A DNA stretch of 64,000 nucleotides from Leptonema illini DSM 21528 (GTDB taxonomy: Bacteria; Spirochaetota; Leptospiria; Leptospirales; Leptonemataceae), in contig NZ_JH597775.1 in the NCBI RefSeq assembly GCF_000243335.1, positions 21,141 through 85,140 on the forward strand. Direction: 5' to 3'. Under the pieces are notes generated by a model, which searched no databases, was not told the DNA's origin, and saw only the letters and a program-made list of their open reading frames with translations. The first letter of the stretch is position 1. Every line of letters starts with the position of its first letter. Made by a program: the position numbers and the translations under genes. Below are positions 8,118 to 16,713 of the stretch, piece after piece.

Positions 8118-9446
8118 ATGGCTTCCATTGCAAAGAAAAAGACAACTCCAGCAAAGAAAAAGGCAACACCGCCCCGAAAAAGCTCCGTCACCGGAGTGAA
8201 AGGCCCTTATGAAATCCTCACCGTCGGCACCGACGAGGTCTTCGTGCTCGGTACCGCGCATATTTCGCGATCGTCGGTCGAAGATGTAGAGCAGGCCATC
8301 GCTAAATGGAAGCCCGACGTGGTCTGCGTCGAACTCTGCAGGCCGCGACATGAAGCCCTGCTTGATCCCGATCGCTGGAAGAAGATGGATCTGACGAAGG
8401 TCATTCGCGAGAAGAAACTTGCGCTGCTTGCAAGTAATCTCATCCTCTCTTCTTTTCAGAAGAAGATAGGCGACCAGACGGGCGTGCGTCCCGGCGAAGA
8501 GATGCGGCGCGCCTCAGAGCTTGCGCGCGAAAAGGGCCTGGAGCTTGTCTTTATCGATCGCGAGATACGCACGACGCTTTCGCGGGCCTGGGCGAAGGTA
8601 GGCTTCTTTTCAAAGATGTGGCTGAGCAGCTATCTGCTCACGTCCCTTCTTGTAAAAGAGGAGGTCAGCGCCGAAGAGGTCGAAGAGATGAAGCAGAAGG
8701 ACGTGCTTGAAGATCTCTTCTCGAATCTGCCGCGTCAGTATCAGAGCGTTAAAGAGGTGATCCTCGACGAACGCGACGCCTACCTGGCCGAGAATACACG
8801 TCGCGTCGCCCTGAGCCATGCAGAGGTCGAGCGACACGATCATGAGACGAAATCCTCTTCTAAGAAAAAGCGTCGCATCCTCTCTGTCGTCGGGGCCGGG
8901 CACCTGCCGGGCATCCTGCGTACTCTGAAAGAGAACCGCCCGGTCGATTTAGTCGAGCTGCGCACGATTCCGAAGCCGCGGCCCTGGCGGAATCTCTTTA
9001 TCTGGATTGGCGCCTCGATCTTTCTGTTTCTTGTCGGCCTCTATATTACGTTAGGCGGTCAGGAAGCGGCCGAGCAGGCGCTGCTTGCCTGGGTCGTCGC
9101 GCGAAGCGCCGGCGCCGGCATCGGAGCCGTTCTTTCCGGGGCGCATCCGCTGACGATCCTCGCTACAGTCGTTATGGCACCTATCGTTCCGCTCATACCC
9201 GGTTCCAGGCTCTGGATGTTCTCGGCCCTGGTCGAGGTCTGGCGTCGCAAGCCGCGCGTCGAAGACTTTGAGAATATCGCCGACGATACCGAAACGGCAT
9301 CGGGACTGTTCCGCTCCCTCTACAAGAATCGCGTCGTGCATCTGTTCTGGGTCACGTTTCTTGTTTCAATGGGGTTAACGATCGGTAACCTGGAGATCCT
9401 GCGCCGCATCCTGACCGGGCTTTTTACACAGATCGGCTGGATGTAG
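8118..9446 (+). CDS. TraB/PrgY family membrane protein
   Basis: 442 residues. A Lys-rich N-terminus (KKKTTPAKKKATPPRKS) precedes a TraB domain: VFVLGTAHISRSSVEDVEQAI, VVCVELCRPRHEALLDP and the later VVGAGHLPGI. Four or more membrane segments follow at the C-terminus. TraB/PrgY proteins were named for pheromone shutdown in Enterococcus and are related to Tiki-type metalloproteases; the bacterial role in spirochaetes is unknown. The ATG at 8118 (AGAGAG upstream) is preferred to one 17 codons earlier. Confidence 0.82.
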   Translation: MASIAKKKTTPAKKKATPPRKSSVTGVKGPYEILTVGTDEVFVLGTAHISRSSVEDVEQAIAKWKPDVVCVELCRPRHEALLDPDRWKKMDLTKVIREKKLALLASNLILSSFQKKIGDQTGVRPGEEMRRASELAREKGLELVFIDREIRTTLSRAWAKVGFFSKMWLSSYLLTSLLVKEEVSAEEVEEMKQKDVLEDLFSNLPRQYQSVKEVILDERDAYLAENTRRVALSHAEVERHDHETKSSSKKKRRILSVVGAGHLPGILRTLKENRPVDLVELRTIPKPRPWRNLFIWIGASIFLFLVGLYITLGGQEAAEQALLAWVVARSAGAGIGAVLSGAHPLTILATVVMAPIVPLIPGSRLWMFSALVEVWRRKPRVEDFENIADDTETASGLFRSLYKNRVVHLFWVTFLVSMGLTIGNLEILRRILTGLFTQIGWM

Positions 9447-9450
9447 AGAG

Positions 9451-9472
9451 GGGCGGTCAGATGAGGCCGCCC
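9451..9472. terminator. GC hairpin between convergent genes
   Basis: GGGCGG pairs with CCGCCC across a 10-nt loop, just after the TraB-family stop (9446) and before the converging uridylyltransferase stop (9527). No run of T follows, so intrinsic termination is only possible. Confidence 0.35.
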
Positions 9473-9526
9473 GACGAAGCCGCCCGGGGCCCTATCTTCC
9501 CGTAGAAGCCATATTTGAGATGGCGT

Positions 9527-10921
9527 TTAGCCGAGTCGCGTGATCGAAACGGCGGTCGGAAGCGGATTCTCAAGCGCCACATCACCCTCGATATCGGCCG
9601 GCACATCAAAGATCACCGCACCCTTCACGCTGAGCCGACGACACTTGAGAAGAGACGGCACGACGGGAACAAGATGCTCGAAGTCGTCGATCTTCTTGTA
9701 GTTATCATCGAGCACGACGACGGGCTCTTCTCCCTTTCGGTCGGGATGCAGCACAAGCGCCCCATCGTCGTCGATCATGCAGGCGTCGCTGCGACGCACA
9801 AGCAGATCGGAGCAGTTCTTTACCGGAGCGAACCGGCTTCGCGGAACGCGCACCACGCCCGTGCGCGCAAACTGACCGATGCCCGCTCCCATAGCGCATT
9901 CAAGCTGAAGCACCTTCGTTCCGCGCGTCTCTTTCGGGTTCACGATCAGCGAGAGATCAAGAGGCCCTTCGCTCATACGCTCTTTCAGGGCGATCAGATC
10001 GATCCACAGGTTATTAATGTTGAAATCGGCGAAGCGTTGCGTATTCTCGAAATCCATCTTATTGGCCGGCGGCACCTGCGCCGTTTCAAGAAGCTGAATG
10101 CGTCCCGTCTTCGCATGCCTGAAAAGCACGCCGCCTTTAATATCGGCCGCCGTCTTCGGCGTCACCTCGCTCAGGAACTGCAGATCACGACGTACGAATT
10201 CGGCGAGAATGCCCGGATGAAAGGTCGCCCCGAGGTTGTCGCCGTTTGATAAAAAGGCATATCGGATGCCGCGCGAAAGCAGCTGATCGAGCAGGCCCGA
10301 CACCTGAAGAGCCGGGAAGATATCGCCGTGTCCGGGCGGGCACCAGTCCTCGCCGTCCGTGCCGTCTCCGATCGGGAGCAGGGTCGTCGCATCAAGCCTG
10401 GGCACCCTGTTCTGCACAAAGGTGGAAGGCACATCGCCGTTCAGCTTAGCGATGCCTTTATGCTTTCGCGTCGCCTCATCGGTATTAAATGAGTTCATGA
10501 AAAGCAGGGGAATATTCGCTCCGCTTTTCTTGCGAAGAATCTGCAGCTGCTTCAGAATGATATCGAGAAAGTTCATCCCATCTCGAACGGGCAGAAGCGT
10601 TTTCGGACCGGCCAGGCCCATCGACGTTCCCAGGCCTCCGTTCAGTTTAATGATGACGGTCTTCTCAAGCATCCCCTTCATGTCGGCATCGTTTATATCC
10701 ACGGAGGGAATCGTATGCAGGTCGAAGATCTCTTCGCGCTTCAGATCCTTGATCTCTGCAAAGTCGATGAGGCCCGTTTCGCCCGCATGCACGCGCCTGA
10801 CCTTCGCGAGAAAATCATCGAGTACGATGGCATGCAATCCGGCGGCCTTCATGCGCGCAGAGATGCTCTTCTCGATCTCTTCGAAGGGAAGATGTGCAAA
10901 GGAAAGATGTGCGAAACTCAT
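9527..10921 (-). CDS. UTP--glucose-1-phosphate uridylyltransferase, eukaryotic-type UDPGP family
   Basis: 464 residues of the eukaryotic-like UDPGP family rather than the bacterial GalU type. It makes UDP-glucose from UTP and glucose-1-phosphate. Signature segments are KLNGGLGTSMGLAGPKTLLP (UTP binding), FLSNGDNLGATF, and FNINNLWIDL. The first ATG (10921, MSFAHLSFAHLP) is preferred over a TTG seven codons upstream. It supplies precursors for surface glycans, consistent with the glycosyltransferases elsewhere in the window. Confidence 0.9.
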   Translation of the reverse strand: MSFAHLSFAHLPFEEIEKSISARMKAAGLHAIVLDDFLAKVRRVHAGETGLIDFAEIKDLKREEIFDLHTIPSVDINDADMKGMLEKTVIIKLNGGLGTSMGLAGPKTLLPVRDGMNFLDIILKQLQILRKKSGANIPLLFMNSFNTDEATRKHKGIAKLNGDVPSTFVQNRVPRLDATTLLPIGDGTDGEDWCPPGHGDIFPALQVSGLLDQLLSRGIRYAFLSNGDNLGATFHPGILAEFVRRDLQFLSEVTPKTAADIKGGVLFRHAKTGRIQLLETAQVPPANKMDFENTQRFADFNINNLWIDLIALKERMSEGPLDLSLIVNPKETRGTKVLQLECAMGAGIGQFARTGVVRVPRSRFAPVKNCSDLLVRRSDACMIDDDGALVLHPDRKGEEPVVVLDDNYKKIDDFEHLVPVVPSLLKCRRLSVKGAVIFDVPADIEGDVALENPLPTAVSITRLG

Positions 10922-10984
10922 AAAGAGAGACTGGCAGGCCAATCCTGCGTGTCAAAAGGAATTTCGTCGTGTTAGAAAAGCGGA

Positions 10985-12217
10985 TCAGTTCTGGCCGTTT
11001 TTATCGTAGTAGAACTTGAGCACGCGCTCCACGCCGACGCGGTGGATGCGATTCATATCACGGTTAAAGCGGATGGCCCAATCATGCAGGATGCGACGAT
11101 CGCGGCTGCTCAGATGCGCGAGGTGTCCGTTCAGTAGAAGCTCAAGCTTTTCGCGCGAGCGATCGAGAACGTCTTTCTGGAATTCGCGAAGCACCGGCGC
11201 CGAGACCTGGGCGATCCACTCCGCCTCAAGTCTGTACTTTGCCTCTTCCACATACGACGACGCCTTTGCCGCCGCCTCTTCGCGCCGGGCACGATTCTCT
11301 TCAAGCCGACGCTTGATCGTTTCCAGGCCGATAAAGCGGCAGAGCGGCTTTGCATCCTCTGCCGTATCGGCGGGCAGGGCAAGGTCGACGATGACGGGCT
11401 TCTGCCCGTGAAGAGTGTTCAGAGATGAGAGCAGGGAGGCCGTAAGCACAGGCTCGTTTGATGAGGTGGCCGTAAGAATCGCACGTACCGGACCGACGGC
11501 GCCCGGATTGGCGACGAACTCGTCGAAGGAAAGCGTCTGCGCATGAAGCGAGGCGGCCGTATCGGCGATCTTTGACACGGTGCGGTTCACCATCACAAGC
11601 TGACGTCCGCCCCATTTATAGATATACTCGGCGCCGGCCTTGCTCATAGGGCCCGAACCGATGACGACGATGACGCCTTCAGACGAAGCAAAGCCGCCCA
11701 GAGCCTCTTCCATATGCCGGACGGCCAGTGAAGAAATCGAAAGCGGAAGGTTGGCCGGAATATGGCTGCGGATCTCTCGCGACTCGCGAAAGACACCCTG
11801 AACAAGCTGATGCAGATGCGTATCCAGCGAGCCGGTCTCAACGGCCTGACGCACGGCCTCTTTCAACTGATGGCGGATCTCGGTCTCACCGAGAACCATC
11901 GACTCAAGGCCAGAGGCCAGACGCAGCAGATGCGTGACGACGGGACGTCCCGTCAGATGAGCAGGCGTAATGCCGTGTGTGGGCGGCAGTTTTTCAATCA
12001 GAGTATCATAGAAATGCAGATGTTTCGCCGGATCTGCGATCGTATAGAGGATCTCGACGCGATTGCAGGTGGAGAGCAGCAGAACGCCGTCGACCTTTTC
12101 TTCAAGGCCCTGCATCAGATCAAGCAGTTGCAGAAGGTCGAAGCCCTTCCAGCAGCTGAGATCGCCGAGGTTTTCGGTCATGTCGTGACTGATGCGGATG
12201 AGGCCAAGGCGATTCAT
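10985..12217 (-). CDS. hemA: Glutamyl-tRNA reductase
   Basis: 410 residues; reduces Glu-tRNA to glutamate-1-semialdehyde, the first step of C5 tetrapyrrole synthesis. The catalytic Cys is C51 in STCNRVEI, ASGLESMVLGETEI is the conserved core motif, and GSGPMSKAGAEYIYKWG is the NADPH-binding region. The C-terminal dimerisation helix is Arg/Glu rich. ATG at 12217 is chosen over an adjacent TTG. A perfect Fur-like palindrome lies about 70 bp upstream, suggesting iron- or peroxide-responsive control. Confidence 0.92.
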   Translation of the reverse strand: MNRLGLIRISHDMTENLGDLSCWKGFDLLQLLDLMQGLEEKVDGVLLLSTCNRVEILYTIADPAKHLHFYDTLIEKLPPTHGITPAHLTGRPVVTHLLRLASGLESMVLGETEIRHQLKEAVRQAVETGSLDTHLHQLVQGVFRESREIRSHIPANLPLSISSLAVRHMEEALGGFASSEGVIVVIGSGPMSKAGAEYIYKWGGRQLVMVNRTVSKIADTAASLHAQTLSFDEFVANPGAVGPVRAILTATSSNEPVLTASLLSSLNTLHGQKPVIVDLALPADTAEDAKPLCRFIGLETIKRRLEENRARREEAAAKASSYVEEAKYRLEAEWIAQVSAPVLREFQKDVLDRSREKLELLLNGHLAHLSSRDRRILHDWAIRFNRDMNRIHRVGVERVLKFYYDKNGQN

Positions 12218-12247
12218 CAATTCTCAGCGTAGCGTACATAGAATCGG

Positions 12248-12269
12248 AGTTGTCAGAGAGTTGTCAGAA
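12248..12269. repeat. Tandem 11-bp direct repeat in hemA upstream region
   Basis: AGTTGTCAGAG is followed directly by AGTTGTCAGAA (10 of 11 identical). It lies between the hemA start and the Fur-like palindrome. It may be a second regulator site or chance; no regulator is known. Confidence 0.35.
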
Positions 12270-12286
12270 GTTATCATTACCGGTTA

Positions 12287-12309
12287 TTTTTGAGACTCAG
12301 TCTCAAAAA
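12287..12309. promoter_or_regulatory. Perfect 11-1-11 palindrome, Fur-family operator candidate (hemA / ATPase)
   Basis: TTTTTGAGACT, one base, then AGTCTCAAAAA. The core TGAGACT-n-AGTCTCA has the 7-1-7 form of Fur/PerR-type boxes and nearly equals the palindrome upstream of bfd (30361-30379). It sits between divergent hemA and the AAA ATPase gene. Control of a haem gene and a ferritin-linked gene by the same Fur-family protein is the simplest reading. Confidence 0.6.
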
Positions 12310-12410
12310 GTTCTGGGATGCTCCATGCTTTACCTCTCCTACGATTATTTGTTCCGCTCGATCAGGAAAACTCTGGACGACTGGAAGCATGGGCTCGATT
12401 TATTGAATAC

Positions 12411-13529
12411 ATGATAGCCAGCATTAAACTGGATAACTTCACCGTTTTCGGTTCAGAAACGATCGAATTCTCAGATGGGATGAATCTGATCGCTGGCGAA
12501 AACGGTACCGGTAAGAGTCATCTGCTCAAAGTCGCTTATGCCGCTTTTGAAGCGACCTGGAGAACATATCGTCAGGCCTCTCTGCTTAATACGGCGAGTA
12601 CGGCAATCAGTAAGGCCGGAGACGAAGCTTCAACAGCTTATTCCGTTTCTCCCTCCAGAGAAGCATTGCAGAAGGCGCTGGCTGAAAAACTGGACGGCGT
12701 TTTTAAACCGGAGTCAATCGGACGACTCTGTGGAAAAGGGCGGGGCCGCCAGTCCAGCACAGTGAGCGTCTTCTTCAAAAAAAGCGCAACTCCGGTTACA
12801 TTCAGTTTCGCCACCAATAGCAAATCCAGTGTCGGCTTGAGCACTATACCAGAAGAGATGGAATCCAGTGGGCCGGTCTTCATTCCAACAAGAGAAGTAC
12901 TGACTCTCTATCCTGAAATCATCAGCCTTATAAAGAGGAGTACCATCCAGATTGACGAGACCTATTTTGACCTGGCGGTAGACCTGGCCGGTCCCTTGAG
13001 TAAGGGCCCCAGGCTGAAGGAAGTAGCCGAATTCGTCGGGCCTCTCGAAGAAGCGATGAAGGGAAAGATACGGGTCGAAGGATCACGCTTCTACCTTGTT
13101 TCGGAGGGGAAGGGACGAATGGAAATGCCCCTTGTTGCCGAAGGCGTTCGCAAGCTTGCCATGATTGCATACCTGCTTCTTAATGGCAGTCTCGGAAGTC
13201 GTTCAACCATTTTCTGGGATGAACCAGAGACGAACCTGAATCCAAAGCTCCTGAAAGAAGTCGCCCGGAGCCTTGTGGCTTTGAGCGAACATGGCATTCA
13301 GATCATTGCAGCAACACACAGTCATTTTTTCATGAAAGAGGTAGAAATTCAGAGGTCTCGGCAAAAAGCCGGCAAGGACATCCGCTTTATCAATCTTTTC
13401 TTTGGAGAGGACGATCACGTTTATCAAGAATCTGGTGCTGCACTTTCTGATCTGGATCACATAGCAGCACTGGACGAAATCCTATCCCAGGATGACAGAG
13501 ATCAGGCATTATTCTACGAGACGGTTTGA
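12411..13529 (+). CDS. AAA/ABC-type ATPase (AAA_21/OLD-like), first gene of a two-gene module
   Basis: 372 residues. Walker A is GENGTGKS (29-36), a signature-like VAEGVRKLAMIAYLL is followed by Walker B with FWDEPETNLNP, and AATHSHFF is the switch histidine. This is the RecF/SMC-like ATPase head used in OLD, Septu and retron-linked systems, here without a long coiled coil or Toprim domain. The MIASIKLDNFTVFG start was chosen because the family begins this way; an ATG at 12318 is in frame. Its TGA overlaps the ATG of the next gene (TGATG). Confidence 0.85.
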   Translation: MIASIKLDNFTVFGSETIEFSDGMNLIAGENGTGKSHLLKVAYAAFEATWRTYRQASLLNTASTAISKAGDEASTAYSVSPSREALQKALAEKLDGVFKPESIGRLCGKGRGRQSSTVSVFFKKSATPVTFSFATNSKSSVGLSTIPEEMESSGPVFIPTREVLTLYPEIISLIKRSTIQIDETYFDLAVDLAGPLSKGPRLKEVAEFVGPLEEAMKGKIRVEGSRFYLVSEGKGRMEMPLVAEGVRKLAMIAYLLLNGSLGSRSTIFWDEPETNLNPKLLKEVARSLVALSEHGIQIIAATHSHFFMKEVEIQRSRQKAGKDIRFINLFFGEDDHVYQESGAALSDLDHIAALDEILSQDDRDQALFYETV

Positions 13530-14047
13530 TGATCCCAATCCAGGAAGGCCAGATCACCCTAAAATTTCGCGATGAAACCGGGGCCTTTAAATATGACGAG
13601 GATCCGTTTTACCAGAAATCGGTGAGGAAACTTCCCGAAACAAAAGGCGTCGATATCGTCGTTCCTGGAGCACCGAATGGATACTACCTTGTCGAATTAA
13701 AGGATTTCCGCGGACATCGAATTGAGAACAAAGCCAGGATAACAAACGGGGCGCTGGCCGAAGAAGTGGCACAGAAGTTTCGGGATACGATTGCTGCCCT
13801 GTGGGGGGCATGGCGGACCGACAACATCATCGGCAATGATACACTGTTCTCAAACCGAAGTCTCCGAGTCGAAGGAATTCTATTGCTTGCAGAAGACGTA
13901 GATCGGCCCGAATCCGGAAAGCGGGTGCGAGGAATACGTATCAATTTAAAGACAAAACTGGAGAATCTCTCGAAATTTCTGGGCATTCGAGTGAATATTG
14001 TTACGGAAGAGGAGTTCCGCCAACGCTACGCACATCTTCTGATCTGA
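13529..14047 (+). CDS. Putative PD-(D/E)XK-like nuclease partner of the ATPase
   Basis: 172 residues, no family recognised. Residues D42 in KGVDIVVPG and E56/K58 in YYLVELKDF form a D-x13-ExK pattern on successive beta strands, the layout of PD-(D/E)XK nucleases. The following alpha-helical segment and KRVRGIRINLKTKLENL fit such a core. It starts on the stop codon of the ATPase gene (TGATG), so the two products are made together. A nuclease role is inferred from the motif only; an ATPase regulatory subunit is the alternative. Confidence 0.6.
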   Translation: MIPIQEGQITLKFRDETGAFKYDEDPFYQKSVRKLPETKGVDIVVPGAPNGYYLVELKDFRGHRIENKARITNGALAEEVAQKFRDTIAALWGAWRTDNIIGNDTLFSNRSLRVEGILLLAEDVDRPESGKRVRGIRINLKTKLENLSKFLGIRVNIVTEEEFRQRYAHLLI

Positions 14048-14125
14048 TCGCCGCCCGATTCCCGCTGCACACTTCCAAAAATGCAAAGGGCGAGATCACT
14101 CCCGCCCCCGCAATATCAAATGTGC

Positions 14126-14164
14126 CTTCTACGCTTGTAGAAGCCTCCAGAACAACCTCTGGAG
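14126..14164. terminator. Two tandem hairpins between convergent genes
   Basis: CTTCTAC/GTAGAAG with a 4-nt loop, followed at once by CTCCAGA/TCTGGAG with a 6-nt loop. They separate the ATPase/nuclease pair (plus) from the PII gene (minus, stop 14172). The position suggests bidirectional termination, though neither has a long T run. Confidence 0.5.
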
Positions 14165-14171
14165 CAAATCC

Positions 14172-14510
14172 TCAGATCGCTGCGCCGCCCATCTCACGTG
14201 TGGAGATGCGGAACACTTCTTCGAGAGGAAGGACGAAGACCTTACCGTCGCCGGGTTTGCCCGAGAAGCAAACCTTTTGAATCGTATCGGTCGTCGGCTT
14301 CACGAAGTCATCGTTGCAGGCGATCATGATCATCAGTTTATTGACGAACTTCACCTGTACTTCCTGACCGCGGAAGATCTCTTTATGTCCTTTCTGGCGT
14401 CCGAAGCCGCGCACGTCCATCAGCGTCATACGGGTAACGTCGACCTTCTCAAGTTCTACCTGCACCTCGTCAAGTTTGTGGTGCGGGATGATGGCAATTA
14501 CCATTTTCAT
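14172..14510 (-). CDS. glnK: PII nitrogen regulatory protein lacking Tyr51
   Basis: 112 residues, normal PII length. The ATP/2-oxoglutarate site is clear: VRGFGRQKGHKE with Q39, K58 in VNKLMI, and GKPGDGKVFVLP as the C-terminal signature. In the T-loop, RGAEY is replaced by RGQEV, so position 51 is Val and uridylylation cannot occur there. AAGAGG precedes the ATG. It lies directly downstream of the ammonium transporter gene (31 bp), so it most likely gates that channel through ADP/ATP and 2-oxoglutarate binding alone. Confidence 0.92.
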   Translation of the reverse strand: MKMVIAIIPHHKLDEVQVELEKVDVTRMTLMDVRGFGRQKGHKEIFRGQEVQVKFVNKLMIMIACNDDFVKPTTDTIQKVCFSGKPGDGKVFVLPLEEVFRISTREMGGAAI

Positions 14511-14541
14511 ACTGTATACCTCTTAATAATCGCAGGCGAGC

Positions 14542-16014
14542 TTATCGAGCCCGGGCCTGGAAGTCAGGATAAGCCTCGTTGCCGTGCTCGCCGATGTCAA
14601 GGCCTTCAATCTCTTCCTCTTTCGAAACACGAATACCGAGGGTGAACTTGAGGATAGCCCAGACGATGGCCGAAGCGGCGAAGACATAAACAGCGACGAC
14701 AGCGATGCCTTTCAGCTGGACCAGAGTCTGATCAAGCATGCCGAGGCCGGTGGGAAGGGCGGCAACCGTCGTGGCGATGTCGTTGTTATAGAACAGTCCC
14801 AGAGCAAGCGTTCCCCAGATACCGTTGCCGAGGTGAACGGGAATCGCACCGACCGGATCATCGATCTTCAGTTTATCCAGAAGCAGCGTCAGGAAGACGA
14901 CAAGCACGCCGCCGATCGCTCCGATAATGGCGCCGGACGTCATAGTAACAAAGGCGCACGGTGCGGTGATGGCCACAAGACCGGCAAGCAGGCCGTTGAT
15001 CAACATACCGATATCAGGCTTACCGACAAGGATCCAGGCGGTGATCATAGCAGTGATGGCACCTGTCATGGCGGCGATGTTGGTGATGACCATCACATAA
15101 GCGATAGCCGAGCCGTCGCCAGCCGACATCGTCGAGCCGGGGTTGAATCCGAACCAGCCCATCCATAGAATGATGGCGCCCAGAGAGGCAGAGGTCATGT
15201 TATGGCCCTGGATCGGGAAGACCTTGCCATCGATGTATTTTCCGAGACGCGGTCCGAGAAAGAGAATACCGGCAAGTGCGGCCCATCCACCGACTGAGTG
15301 AACGACAGTAGAACCGGCGAAGTCGCGAAAGTTGTTCGAGCCGAGGAATCCACCGCCCCAGATCCAGTGACCGCTGATCGGATAAATCACGGCGACAAGG
15401 ATGAAGCTGAAGATCAGGAAAGAGGTGAACTTGATACGCTCGGCAACGGCACCCGAAACGATCGTTGCGGCCGTTCCTGCGAAAACAAGCTGAAAGAAGA
15501 ACTTCGCCCACAGCGGAATCGGAGTCCAGTTGATCGAATTATACACACCCTCGTAAACGGCGGTGGAGAACGGATTCATGGCCTCGTAGCCCGCGCCGAG
15601 AGCCGGCGAGTTATCCGCGCCCGAGACGAAGAACAGACCCTGCGTTCCGAAGAAGGCGTTTCCGTCGCCGAACATCAGGCCCCAGCCGATGATCCAGAAC
15701 GACAGCGTGGCGATGCCGAAGACGACGAAGTTCTTGGCAAGGATGTTGACCGTGTTTTTAGAGCGGTTAAATCCGGACTCAACGAGGGCGAAGCCGGCGT
15801 TCATCCAGAACACAAGAATACCGGCAATGAGCACCCATACGGTGTCAAGGCCGATGCGAAGAGCCGAGGCTCCTCCGGTGAGATCATCCAGCACTTTGGT
15901 AACATCGACCGTTGCAGGCGGTTCGTCAGCCAGTAAGAGTCCGGGGACAGCAAGACAGAAGAAGAGGACGGCTGAAAGGGCCGGTCTTCCCGTCGATTTG
16001 ATCCAGCGTTTCAT
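14542..16014 (-). CDS. amt: Ammonium transporter
   Basis: 490 residues with a cleavable signal peptide (about 1-25, ending near LLLADEPP) and eleven membrane helices. Amt motifs are present: ILVFWMNAGFALVESGF, the channel segment TVVHSVGGWAALAGILFLGPRLG with the pore histidine, MTSASLGAIILWMGWFGFNPGS, and HLGNGIWGTLALGLFYNN with the second pore histidine. The start at 16014 gives the best signal peptide, with AAGGAG upstream at long spacing. Followed by the PII gene, the usual amt-glnK pair. Confidence 0.94.
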   Translation of the reverse strand: MKRWIKSTGRPALSAVLFFCLAVPGLLLADEPPATVDVTKVLDDLTGGASALRIGLDTVWVLIAGILVFWMNAGFALVESGFNRSKNTVNILAKNFVVFGIATLSFWIIGWGLMFGDGNAFFGTQGLFFVSGADNSPALGAGYEAMNPFSTAVYEGVYNSINWTPIPLWAKFFFQLVFAGTAATIVSGAVAERIKFTSFLIFSFILVAVIYPISGHWIWGGGFLGSNNFRDFAGSTVVHSVGGWAALAGILFLGPRLGKYIDGKVFPIQGHNMTSASLGAIILWMGWFGFNPGSTMSAGDGSAIAYVMVITNIAAMTGAITAMITAWILVGKPDIGMLINGLLAGLVAITAPCAFVTMTSGAIIGAIGGVLVVFLTLLLDKLKIDDPVGAIPVHLGNGIWGTLALGLFYNNDIATTVAALPTGLGMLDQTLVQLKGIAVVAVYVFAASAIVWAILKFTLGIRVSKEEEIEGLDIGEHGNEAYPDFQARAR

Positions 16015-16037
16015 AGACTTTAGATTTCTCCTTTGGG

Positions 16038-16051
16038 GGAGCATATGCTCC
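16038..16051. promoter_or_regulatory. 14-bp perfect palindrome just upstream of amt
   Basis: GGAGCATATGCTCC, perfect, about 24 bp upstream of the amt start and next to its ribosome site. It could be an operator or an RNA hairpin that masks the ribosome site under nitrogen excess. No good sigma-54 promoter was seen in the region upstream. Confidence 0.4.
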
Positions 16052-16222
16052 AGGAGAATGATTGCAAAGAGCGTACCAATCGAGCGGAGGCCTTCTGTCG
16101 CTCAGTACGGACCAATCAGAGCAATGTGCCGTTTTTTATAGCAAACTGCACCCGCTGTTTTGTGTGCAGAACAGGCGATCAGAGCGGATGTTGTCGGTCA
16201 CGGCAAAACGCGGGCATTCCTT

Positions 16223-16615
16223 TCATTCGACCCAGCGCCGGTCCGTTCCCGGAAGCAGATCGTCGCGCACAAAGGCAAAATCCCCGTGTTTCAATTGCGG
16301 TTGGTAGCGAAACCAGACCTCTACGGTGCGCGCCGGTATCTCTTCTTGCTGAATGCTTTCATCGGCAGCACGGTAGAGCCGCGGCAGCTCGGCCGAGAAC
16401 CGATAATAATAGACGGGGATGCCCTGAACACGGGCGTATAGCAAGCGCCGGCCGGGCGGAACCTCACTGACACTCAAAGCCTCGGCAGGGAAACGCTCTT
16501 TCCAGGACTTCTTTGCAAGGGTCAGAGCCTCCTGATACGATGGAAAGGCCTCGGCCTGAAGCATGCCTGGAACAAAGAAGGCCAGGCTCAGAAGAATGAG
16601 GATTTTCCTTTTCAC
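16223..16615 (-). CDS. Small secreted protein of unknown function
   Basis: 130 residues. A GTG start (16615) with AGGA just upstream opens an N-terminal signal peptide MKRKILILLSLAFFVPGMLQA, probably cleaved after LQA. The mature part begins EAFPSYQEALTLAKKSWKER and carries a strand-rich C-terminus with PPGRRLLYARVQGIPVYYYRF. No family was recognised. It is probably periplasmic. It is transcribed away from the following chemoreceptor. Confidence 0.6.
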   Translation of the reverse strand: MKRKILILLSLAFFVPGMLQAEAFPSYQEALTLAKKSWKERFPAEALSVSEVPPGRRLLYARVQGIPVYYYRFSAELPRLYRAADESIQQEEIPARTVEVWFRYQPQLKHGDFAFVRDDLLPGTDRRWVE

Positions 16616-16713
16616 CAGTCCTATTTTTCAGCCTCAGTAGCCGGGAGAAGAGATTTTCTTGACCGATACTCTGAAAGGGCAGGCTGGGCGCTTGAGAAGG
16701 CAGGGAGAAGACG

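Noticed and set aside
12318..12410. Longer N-terminus for the AAA ATPase
   Set aside because: The extra 31 residues match no ATPase family, whereas MIASIKLDNF is the usual N-terminus.
12411..14047. Identifying the ATPase pair as Septu, Gabija or a retron system
   Set aside because: The partner has no HNH motif, the ATPase has no Toprim domain, and no reverse transcriptase or ncRNA was seen nearby.
15298..15936. 212-codon plus-strand frame opposite amt
   Set aside because: Rich in Asp, Arg and Glu from reversed hydrophobic codons; the ammonium transporter on the other strand is certain.
16129..16153. Sigma-54 promoter for amt
   Set aside because: Candidate GG and GC elements on the minus strand do not have the required spacing.
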